Origin: CAZSPL01 sp964608735
Lineage (GTDB): Bacteria; JAJVIF01; JAPKYR01; CAZSPL01
Length of the DNA stretch: 11,542 bases
NCBI GenBank assembly: GCA_964608735.1
Contig: CAZSPL010000124.1
Coordinates: 1 to 11,542, forward strand
Reading direction: 5' to 3'
The stretch's first letter is position 1. The number at the start of each line of letters is the position of its first letter. Shown one piece after another: positions 6,424-11,542 of the stretch. A program made the translations under genes and the position numbers. The notes below the pieces were generated by a model. The model saw nothing but the letters and a program-made list of their open reading frames with translations, was not told the DNA's origin and ran no database searches.

Positions 6424-7017
6424 TTGAAGAAGCCCCTGAGATATTTCCTTAAAGAAGGCGGGTACAACCTCCCCGAGGTGCTTGTCGTCGCCGCGATTAT
6501 AGGCATCCTCGCCACCATCCCCATCGCCAGCTTGAGGCGAGCGAGGGAGAAGACAAACGAGGTGCAGGCGATTGCCTCGCTCAACGTTATGGCGGTTGCC
6601 TATGAGAGCTATAACAATGAAACAAGGCCGCACCGTTATCCGCACTACCTCCAGAACGGGGTCCTCTACAAGGACCTCATCGATTATCACAACGCCGAGG
6701 AAATATGGCGTGACCTGATTCGCAAGGGCTATGTCCCCAAGCGCTACAGCGGACATCCGCTCTCAGAGCCCGACCTGCTCGCGCCCGGATTCAGGCTCTC
6801 GATCCTGCCGTTCAGCGTGACCCCGAGTTACTCCTCGTCGCCGCGTTTCAACTATGCCATCGCTCTTGTCCCCCACGAAATGAGCGACCAGCCAAGGGCG
6901 ATAGCGATATTCCAGGGTTACAATGACGGATGGTTCCGCGTGTCCGCGAGGGCCAGGAAGATCCCCGGAACCGGTAATTACAACGGCGCGAGGTTCTATA
7001 CGTGGATGGATTTCTGA
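6424..7017 (+). CDS. Type IV pilin-like protein, class C (array gene 12)
   Basis: 197 residues from TTG 6424. The upstream TTG 6406 overlaps the ribosome site itself and is rejected. GGAGG stands 11 bases before 6424, as for gene 10. The leader is only 13 residues, cut at G13|Y14. The mature end YNLPEVLVVAAIIG is odd: Tyr +1, Asn +2 and Pro +4, but Glu +5 is kept. The helix has Pro at +20 instead of +22. The body lacks the AE..Y....G.Y and RTF motifs of classes A and B. It contains IWRDLIRKGYVPKRYSG (94-110), GFRLSILPF (122-130), FNYAIALVPHE and a C-terminal YNGARFYTWMDF. The LSILPF and late-strand parts align with gene 13 (LLRILPY, FFIILEPY). No cysteine. Role: pilus or pseudopilus subunit by signal only. 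Confidence 0.83.
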   Translation: MKKPLRYFLKEGGYNLPEVLVVAAIIGILATIPIASLRRAREKTNEVQAIASLNVMAVAYESYNNETRPHRYPHYLQNGVLYKDLIDYHNAEEIWRDLIRKGYVPKRYSGHPLSEPDLLAPGFRLSILPFSVTPSYSSSPRFNYAIALVPHEMSDQPRAIAIFQGYNDGWFRVSARARKIPGTGNYNGARFYTWMDF

Positions 7018-7032
7018 TGAGCGTGCGAACTT

Positions 7033-7045
7033 CCGGCTCAGCCGG
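7033..7045. other. Small hairpin between array genes 12 and 13
   Basis: CCGGC (7033-7037) and GCCGG (7041-7045) pair around a TCA loop. A five-T run appears only nine bases after the stem, too far for a normal intrinsic terminator. The stem would cover GTG 7045, an upstream in-frame start candidate of gene 13, which argues against that start. Confidence 0.25.
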
Positions 7046-7092
7046 TGTACAACTTTTTGGAAAATAATTGCAGCTTTATAAAGATATTAAAT

Positions 7093-7677
7093 ATGATTAA
7101 CTACAAGCGGATATGGTGTTTTTCGAGGGAATTCCGGCTTTACGATGAGCGGGGCTTCACTCTTTTAGAGCTTTTTGCGGTCACGACCATCATAGGAATA
7201 CTCGCGGCGATGAGCACCATCCTGGTTATCAGGGCGAAAGTCCAGGCACGCGAAACAGCCGCCCTTGGAACTCTCAGCATGATGACCACCGCTTACCAGG
7301 AGTACCAGTTCCGGCACGGGGCATATCCCCAGTGGGGCCCCGGGCAGGCATTCGAGGACCCGAAGCAGTTGATTGATTCGCTGTTCGCCCAGAGATACCT
7401 GCCGTCGGCGTATAAGAATTATGAGTATGATGAAGCGAGTGGGAGATTTGCTGGATTCGCGGAAAGCTACCTTCTCCGCATCCTGCCATATGACCCGGAC
7501 GATCCCGATGCGGCGCCGCCGGGAAGTTTCTTCATCATCCTCGAACCGTACGACTATCAGCGGCGGTACCTGGCGTCGATGTTCAACCCGACCGAAGGTC
7601 TTGTCACCGTGAAAGCCCGGAAGGGCGACCGTGACGGGAACATGGATAAGTACAGGCTTTTTACGTTTGCTGACTGA
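7093..7677 (+). CDS. Type IV pilin-like protein, class C (array gene 13, last of array)
   Basis: 194 residues from ATG 7093; the frame is open to GTG 7045, which would add 16 residues. The stretch 7046-7092 is much more A/T-rich than coding DNA here and looks like spacer, hence the later start, though no strong Shine-Dalgarno supports it. Leader of 21 residues, cut at G21|F22; FTLLELFAVTTIIG with Glu +5 and no Pro at +22. Body: TAALGTLSMMTTAYQEYQFRHGAYP (in the region 55-79), LIDSLFAQRYLPSAY (93-107), LLRILPYDPDDPD, FFIILEPY (146-153). The tail KGDRDGNMDKYRLFTF contains a D-x-D-G-N turn that could bind calcium as in GspG, an inference. A 421-base gap follows, so the pilin run ends here. Confidence 0.84.
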   Translation: MINYKRIWCFSREFRLYDERGFTLLELFAVTTIIGILAAMSTILVIRAKVQARETAALGTLSMMTTAYQEYQFRHGAYPQWGPGQAFEDPKQLIDSLFAQRYLPSAYKNYEYDEASGRFAGFAESYLLRILPYDPDDPDAAPPGSFFIILEPYDYQRRYLASMFNPTEGLVTVKARKGDRDGNMDKYRLFTFAD

Positions 7678-7794
7678 ATGCGTTTGACGATTGGGGGAGT
7701 CGATATCGATGGTTGATTTTCTTCTTCCTTGAGGAGGGTCGTAGAGGGGGGCATTGCATGCACTTTGAGAACCGGCGAAAATGCGAAAACCATT

Positions 7795-7811
7795 CCGCGG
7801 CGGCTCCGCGG
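7795..7811. other. CCGCGG inverted repeat hairpin downstream of the pilin array
   Basis: CCGCGG at 7795-7800 and again at 7806-7811 form a perfect 6-bp stem with a CGGCT loop. No T-run follows. It could be a 3'-end stabilising structure of the pilin transcript or a rho-dependent pause site. Confidence 0.3.
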
Positions 7812-7871
7812 CTTGTGAAGATTCGACCCGGAAGTGTGCAGTATATAATAAGTTAATGATATAGGATTCTC

Positions 7872-7900
7872 TTGACATCGAAATTCATTTGTACTAAGAT
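7872..7900 (+). promoter_or_regulatory. Sigma70-type promoter (P1) for the pilM-like operon
   Basis: TTGACA (7872-7877) matches the -35 consensus exactly. TAAGAT (7895-7900) matches four of six -10 positions (TATAAT), and the spacing is the ideal 17 bases. It sits in an A/T-rich patch in otherwise GC-rich DNA and faces the pilM-like gene. Transcription would begin near 7907 and give a leader of about 190 nt. It suggests that the assembly genes can be expressed apart from the pilins. Confidence 0.65.
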
Positions 7901-7954
7901 TTGACAAATTCGGATGGGCTCGGCGCCCTGTAAGTAATGTAAATATTGAGTTTT

Positions 7955-8039
7955 GGCCAACCGGGGGGATGGCCGACCGGTGAAGACAAGGCAAGGAGCA
8001 AAATGCGGCCGCCGCCGGTGTTTTTTCATTTTTGGCGGC
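7955..8039 (+). promoter_or_regulatory. Candidate structured 5' leader with competing hairpins
   Basis: ACCGG (7976-7980) can pair with CCGGT (8015-8019), extendable inward by a wobble and a G-C pair, and this is followed at once by six Ts (8021-8026), a terminator-like layout. The same CCGCC bases can instead pair with GGCGG (8034-8039), which would break the first stem. Mutually exclusive stems around a T-run resemble an attenuator. The large loop and short stems make this tentative. I could not match it to a known riboswitch class; in particular the core of the c-di-GMP-I motif is absent. Confidence 0.25.
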
Positions 8040-8047
8040 TAATTTGT

Positions 8048-8075
8048 TTGATAGCGTTGTATTTGTATTTATAAC
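8048..8075 (+). promoter_or_regulatory. Possible second promoter (P2) close to the pilM-like gene
   Basis: TTGATA (8048-8053) and TATAAC (8070-8075) are separated by 16 bases in an A/T-rich patch. Transcription would start near 8082 and skip the long leader entirely, leaving only the ribosome site before GTG 8099. The boxes are each one mismatch from consensus, but T-rich DNA produces such matches by chance. Confidence 0.35.
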
Positions 8076-8098
8076 ATTGGCTTTAGGAGAGGGAACCG

Positions 8099-9343
8099 GT
8101 GCCACCTCCACCGATCCTGCAGACATCACCGAGACGGGTCTTGGGAATCCATCTCGGACCGGCTCAGATGAAGGTTGCCGAGATAGAACGTTCCAAATCA
8201 GGACCGGTCCTTCTAAACCTCATCTGGGAGGAAACCCCAACCGAAGCATTCGTGGGCAACCGCATCGAGAACCCCGCGGCCCTTTCGCACGCGCTTGCCC
8301 GGATGCTGCAGTCCCACAAGGTCAGAACAAAAACAGCCCTTGCAACCATTGACGGGAACGAAGTCATCGCGAGAACCATCGTTATCCCGATGATGCCCAT
8401 CAAGGAAATGCGTAAATCGATACTCTTTGAAGCCGAAGCGGCGTTGCCGTCACAGGAAGGCAACACCATGCTCGACTACCAGGTTTTACGCGTGTACAAG
8501 AGCGAGGAAGACGGAAGCGAGGGAGCTGAAGTGCTTATCCTTTCGGCACCGCGGCCTCCACTGGGCATGCTTACCGAAACCATGCTGCAAGCGGGACTGA
8601 AGCCCATCGCCATTGACCTCACCCCCGTTGCCGCGCAAAGGGCGGAACAACGTACCGGACAGGTGAGGGAGCGCGGCGGCGACTATATCCTCATCACCAT
8701 CAACGACCGATGCACCGACCTGTCCATCGTGCATGAAGGCCACCTCAGGCTGATACGTTCGCTGCCCATCGGCTCGATAAACTTATGCGATGCCATCGGC
8801 GAGCGCCACCTGTTTGACACCATCGTGTCGGTGGAATACGAGGAAGGGCTCCCCGGAACTCCGCCGCCCGTACCGGGAACGCCGATGCCGGGCACGCCGC
8901 CGCCGGAAGACCTCGAAGTATCTTATTCGCAGGTCGAAGGCAGCGCCGCGACGACAAAATTCGGCGAAGACCCCTTCTCATCGTTCGGCACCGAGGCGAG
9001 CACTTTCAAGCCGCCCACGCAGGAAACCGATGAGCTCGGGAAGTTGCATCCACTCATCACGGAACTCGTCGATGAAACGCTCAACACCATCAGGTTCGGG
9101 CAGTCGTTCGGACGTGAAAAAGCGGAAATTGATTTTGCCGTCGTCGACGGCTATTTCCCATACGGCGACAGGTTCGTCCGCGCTATGGCCGATAAGCTCG
9201 GGCTGCCGGTGTTGAAAGGCATGCCGCTCGAAGGCATCCACGTTTCCAACCCCGAAATAAAAACCGACCTGCTCGACAGGTTCTCATCCGATTTCTCCAC
9301 GGCGGTCGGACTCGCGCTGAGGGGGGTGGATCTCATTGATTAA
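8099..9343 (+). CDS. pilM: PilM-like actin-fold assembly protein with Pro/Gly insert
   Basis: 414 residues from GTG 8099, preceded by AGGAGAGGG (8085-8093). PilM is a cytoplasmic FtsA-like protein that binds the N-terminus of PilN and links the pilus alignment complex to the motor side. Family marks: the beta-hairpin start RRVLGIHLGPAQMKVAEIE (12-30), the helix MRKSILFEAEAALP, the strand YILITINDRCTDLSIV (196-211), and a C-terminal SDFSTAVGLALRG. Both phosphate motifs are altered: the first has His18 where PilM and actin relatives have an acidic residue, and the second has Thr200 and Asn202 in place of the DxG, so ATP binding is doubtful. Residues about 250-310 form a low-complexity insert opening with three PGTP units, which makes the protein longer than typical PilM (about 350). 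It overlaps the next gene by eight bases, which fits the PilM-PilN pairing. Confidence 0.85.
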   Translation: MPPPPILQTSPRRVLGIHLGPAQMKVAEIERSKSGPVLLNLIWEETPTEAFVGNRIENPAALSHALARMLQSHKVRTKTALATIDGNEVIARTIVIPMMPIKEMRKSILFEAEAALPSQEGNTMLDYQVLRVYKSEEDGSEGAEVLILSAPRPPLGMLTETMLQAGLKPIAIDLTPVAAQRAEQRTGQVRERGGDYILITINDRCTDLSIVHEGHLRLIRSLPIGSINLCDAIGERHLFDTIVSVEYEEGLPGTPPPVPGTPMPGTPPPEDLEVSYSQVEGSAATTKFGEDPFSSFGTEASTFKPPTQETDELGKLHPLITELVDETLNTIRFGQSFGREKAEIDFAVVDGYFPYGDRFVRAMADKLGLPVLKGMPLEGIHVSNPEIKTDLLDRFSSDFSTAVGLALRGVDLID

Positions 9344-9929
9344 AAAGTTCGCGAAACGTGACTTGTTCATCAATCTCCTCCCCCGGGAGTACCTGCCCGA
9401 ACCGGAGTTCAAACTCTTCTGGGTCATCGCCATCGTGTTTGTCGGATTGCTCGGCTGGTATTTATACAGAGACTACAGCGTCCTTGCCGCCGACCTTGCG
9501 GTCAAGCAGGCGCAGAACGCCGAGCTGGAAAAGAAGAACAGCGAAACGATCCCCCAGGTCGTGCCGGTGCCGGTGATCCAGGCGAACTCGCGCTACATCC
9601 TGGCCTACCTGTACAACCTTCCCGGGCTTATCAAGCTCGGACCAGACTGGCTGAATATTTATCTTGAGATAGAGAATGTTATCCCCAACGGTCTATGGAT
9701 CGAATCCATGAATTTCGTGGGGGGCAATGACAAGGGCGCATGGCCGGGGATTTCAATCACCGGGGTCTCCACGGAACCGCAGGCTGTCGACAAGGTGTTG
9801 AATTTTGCCGAGGCTCTCGAGAAGTCTCCCCAGTTCATAGGGGTGACGTTGCGCGGATGGCAGTGGGTGGACTTGCCGGATAACAACGGCGGTGTGACGT
9901 TCCAGGTCGGCATGGGTATCGAGATGTAA
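9336..9929 (+). CDS. pilN: PilN-like inner-membrane assembly protein
   Basis: 197 residues from TTG 9336, overlapping the end of the pilM-like gene. The GA-G-rich stretch 9319-9330 serves as ribosome site. FINLLP (11-16) is the PilN signature through which PilN docks on PilM. A single membrane helix covers about 27-44, followed by a coiled-coil-prone stretch (about 50-70, AADLAVKQAQNAELEKKN) and a periplasmic ferredoxin-like domain (about 105-197) with WIESMNF, ISITGVSTEPQAV and the helix VLNFAEALEKSPQF. Length is normal for PilN. It should pair with the PilO-like protein in the periplasm. GspL, the type II secretion counterpart, fuses the actin-like and PilN-like parts; here they are separate genes, which favours a type IV pilus-type system. 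Confidence 0.88.
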   Translation: MIKKFAKRDLFINLLPREYLPEPEFKLFWVIAIVFVGLLGWYLYRDYSVLAADLAVKQAQNAELEKKNSETIPQVVPVPVIQANSRYILAYLYNLPGLIKLGPDWLNIYLEIENVIPNGLWIESMNFVGGNDKGAWPGISITGVSTEPQAVDKVLNFAEALEKSPQFIGVTLRGWQWVDLPDNNGGVTFQVGMGIEM

Positions 9930-9971
9930 TGTTTTTGCTTTTGAACATTCCACAGGGAGTCTGAGAGGAAA

Positions 9972-10874
9972 TTGGTTAAGATAGCAATAAAAATCGGTGT
10001 CCTGGTTGTCGTGCTCGTTGTGATGTACCTCGGCTACAATCTCTTCATCAAGAAGTCGATGCAGGAGAAGATCTATGAAGTCGACGGGAATATCGCAGAC
10101 AACCAGACCATTGATGCAGGTCTTGGCTTGATGATGAGCCACCAGGCAATCTGGAACGATATCTTCGCGGCGCAGCGAAGAGACATGGAATATGTTCGCT
10201 CCGTTTTGCCGGAAGCCCCGTTCAATGAAAAAACCTATCTCCTGAGACTGCTCGAAGTTTTTCATAATTCAAACGTCTACTCCAGGGGCGTAAGCATCAG
10301 GCCCGTCAAGAAAAGCGCGGCGCAGGCCCAGTACATGCAGTTCTTCTCACTGGACCTCGGCGGACTCGCGGGCTCCATCCCTCAATTCGACAATGCGTTC
10401 AGCTTCCTTGAGGAAGAAGTGAACATGGGCGACAAGAAAATGCGCCGCGTCAAGACCCTCGTGCTGCCGGCCGATTATACCCAGGAAGACCTCGAAATGG
10501 CCCTGTGGCATTCGTTCCTGTTCAACCAGAAGATGGCCATCAAGCTGCCCGAAGGCGTAAACCTGCTCGCGGGGCTTGAGACACATCGTTTCGACACAAC
10601 TGTTTCCGGCTCCTACGATGATATTAAGAACTTCATCTGGCGCGCGCAGAATATGAGGCCACATACAGTTATCCTGAACTGGCACCTGTCGCCGAGTGCC
10701 GGAACCGGGGTGTCCAGGCTTTACAACGCCTCCCTCTCGTTGATCACGTTTGTCGACACCAATGTTCCGCCGTCGTTCCAGGTTCCGCCGGATGATAAAT
10801 ACAAGGATGCGTATAAATTCTATCCAGATATGCCCTACATCACGCCGTTTGTGGAGATGGCCGGTATTATGTAG
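9972..10874 (+). CDS. pilO: PilO-like inner-membrane protein, enlarged
   Basis: 300 residues from TTG 9972; GAGAGG at 9963-9968 is close (three bases) and GGGAG at 9956-9960 is eleven away, so the start is probable rather than certain. A single membrane helix spans about 4-25, followed by a helical region. The late segment FDTTVSGSYDDIKNFIWRAQ (207-226), followed by VILNWHLSP and YNASLSLITFV, is the PilO-type ferredoxin-like fold, where 'v.G.Y..l..F' is characteristic. An earlier FSLDLGGLAGSIPQFDNAFSF (from about 125) has similar strand-helix spacing and may be a second, degenerate copy. PilO is usually near 200 residues, so this one has about 100 more. Genes before and after support the PilO assignment. 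Confidence 0.8.
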   Translation: MVKIAIKIGVLVVVLVVMYLGYNLFIKKSMQEKIYEVDGNIADNQTIDAGLGLMMSHQAIWNDIFAAQRRDMEYVRSVLPEAPFNEKTYLLRLLEVFHNSNVYSRGVSIRPVKKSAAQAQYMQFFSLDLGGLAGSIPQFDNAFSFLEEEVNMGDKKMRRVKTLVLPADYTQEDLEMALWHSFLFNQKMAIKLPEGVNLLAGLETHRFDTTVSGSYDDIKNFIWRAQNMRPHTVILNWHLSPSAGTGVSRLYNASLSLITFVDTNVPPSFQVPPDDKYKDAYKFYPDMPYITPFVEMAGIM

Positions 10875-10889
10875 GAGATGAGTGCGGGA

Positions 10890-11542
10890 ATGAACAGATA
10901 CAGATTGATAATATTAATTACAGCAGCCCTCGCGGTTCTCGGATTGATGACGGGCGGATTCACCACATTCGCCCAGTTCAACATGCCGAAGATCCAGGGG
11001 GAGATTGCGGAAGATATCCAGGAATCCCAGGGCAAGGAAGCGGCGAAAATCGCCAGTGGATTGGCCCAGCCCGATACGGGAGGCGCCCCGGAGACGGGAT
11101 CCGCGCCCGTTGTCGCCGATCAGATGTCCGATGACGAGCTTCTCGATGCAATCTCCGCGGTGAACGACTTCAGGGCTTTCGCCGATACCGCGAGCGACAT
11201 GGTGAGATCATACATCGCCGAAATTAATGTCGATGTGGATGCCGTCGGGGCTATATTTGAGCCGGGCTCCGAGCCCTGGATGAGTGACAAGGCCGAGATG
11301 CGCTACAGCCCGTTCGACGCCGAGCTCGCGCCGCCGACGCAGATAAACCTTGAAATCAAGCCGCAGTTGCCCTACCTTCCCCCCCTTGGCCCGGTCAAGG
11401 AAGCGGTCGACATCGACCTGCTGCAGCGCGTGGTCTCGCTCAAGATGATCACCAAGCAGGGCGAAGAATTCGTGGCGGTGGCAGAGATCGCCGGCAACTC
11501 GATGGTGTTGAATGAAGGCATGCAGATCCCGCTTCCGAAGGA
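10890..11542 (+). CDS. PilP-position periplasmic protein (partial, 3' cut)
   Basis: Open to the window end with no stop (over 215 residues). ATG 10890 is preferred because GGAG (10874-10877) directly abuts ATG 10878, leaving no room for the ribosome; with 10890 the spacing is 12. The start follows the pilO-like stop by 15 bases. N-terminal hydrophobic segment LIILITAALAVLGLM (about 6-20), then GGFTTFAQ, a plausible signal peptidase I site or a membrane anchor. There is no lipobox cysteine, unlike classical PilP lipoproteins. An acidic, Ala/Pro-rich linker is followed by a proline-rich PQLPYLPPLGPV and a segment EEFVAVAEIAGNSMVLNEGM reminiscent of the compact beta fold of PilP/GspC HR regions. 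Function is therefore inferred mostly from gene order; the protein may link the alignment complex to a secretin. Confidence 0.65.
   Translation, partial: MNRYRLIILITAALAVLGLMTGGFTTFAQFNMPKIQGEIAEDIQESQGKEAAKIASGLAQPDTGGAPETGSAPVVADQMSDDELLDAISAVNDFRAFADTASDMVRSYIAEINVDVDAVGAIFEPGSEPWMSDKAEMRYSPFDAELAPPTQINLEIKPQLPYLPPLGPVKEAVDIDLLQRVVSLKMITKQGEEFVAVAEIAGNSMVLNEGMQIPLPK

Larger units (their letters stand above)
7678..8098. other. 421-bp intergenic region with promoter and long leader for the pilM-like operon
   Basis: No convincing protein gene is present. The first half has an 8-bp palindrome TGCATGCA (7755-7762) and a CCGCGG hairpin (7795-7811). A/T content rises sharply near 7840-7900, where a near-consensus promoter lies. 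Beyond that comes a leader with several GC-rich repeats (GGCCaACCGG at 7955-7964 and GGCCgACCGG at 7971-7980), a T-run at 8021-8026, an A/T-rich stretch 8041-8075 and the ribosome site at 8085-8093. No terminator with a proper T-tract follows the last pilin gene. Confidence 0.75.

Noticed and set aside
7068..7097. TTGCAG-18-TATGAT as a promoter for array gene 13
   Set aside because: The -10 box would overlap the chosen start codon at 7093 and transcription would begin inside the leader-coding region.
213..7677. Silent cassette array for antigenic variation
   Set aside because: All copies are full length with their own leader and start, and DNA identity between them is low. Silent-cassette systems show truncated copies with high identity to one expression gene.
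7844..7849. Perfect TATAAT box
   Set aside because: At 17 bases upstream stands ATTCGA, not a -35 box, so it was not called a promoter. The TTGACA/TAAGAT pair nearby is better.
7758..7856. Short open frame of 32 codons with a GAGGGGGG run six bases before its ATG
   Set aside because: The purine run is a fair ribosome site, but the peptide has no signal, helix or known family, and the frame covers a hairpin in a region that otherwise looks non-coding. Ribosome profiling would decide.
7955..8039. c-di-GMP (GEMM-I) riboswitch ahead of pilus genes
   Set aside because: Such riboswitches are known near pilin genes, so I looked for the conserved core, but the expected CGCAAAGCC-type segment and its tetraloop receptor are absent.
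8032..8352. Plus-strand open frame overlapping the start of the pilM-like gene
   Set aside because: It runs out of frame through the promoter-proximal region and the conserved PilM N-terminus; no ribosome site precedes it.

Overview
The window is a GC-rich, single-strand (+) locus for type IV pilus or type II secretion-like machinery. The actin-fold/PilN/PilO inner-membrane set points to a Gram-negative bacterium. The divergent sequences suggest a lineage far from the model proteobacteria, but nothing here fixes the phylum.

Layout. (1) 1-183: the last 60 codons of a secreted-type protein with a CUB-like ending. (2) 213-7677: thirteen consecutive prepilin genes, each with a short basic leader, a glycine at -1, an aromatic residue at +1, Glu at +5 and a hydrophobic N-terminal helix. 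The first resembles PilW/GspJ minor pilins. The other twelve are short GspG/PilA-like pilins, diverged but clearly paralogous. (3) 7678-8098: a 421-bp non-coding gap with a near-consensus sigma70-type promoter and a leader of about 190 nt. (4) 8099-11542: a pilM-pilN-pilO-like set followed by a pilP-position gene cut by the window end. No assembly ATPase, platform protein, secretin or prepilin peptidase lies in the window, so these must be encoded elsewhere.

The twelve short pilins share one plan: N-terminal helix; an 'AL/GL..L..AE..Y....G.Y' segment; a central 'F-I-K-x-Y-S' strand; and a C-terminal hairpin built on '(L/S)(R/S/K)TF....DG'. They sort by position. Class A is genes 2-4 (EFGTF/Y motif), class B is genes 5-11 (SAYE-type helix and FIK.Y strand), and class C is genes 12-13 (longer, with a different C-terminus). 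DNA traces of duplication remain: an 18-bp identical segment near the ends of genes 4 and 5, and an identical 10-bp ribosome-binding leader at identical spacing before genes 10 and 12.

Likely working model (inference): the subunits are processed and polymerised by one assembly machine whose inner-membrane alignment complex is the downstream PilMNOP-like set. The array could supply a heteropolymeric pilus or pseudopilus, or alternative subunits. The most unusual points are the size of the array, its ordered subfamilies, and a PilM-like protein with both phosphate-binding motifs degraded and a Pro/Gly-rich insert.
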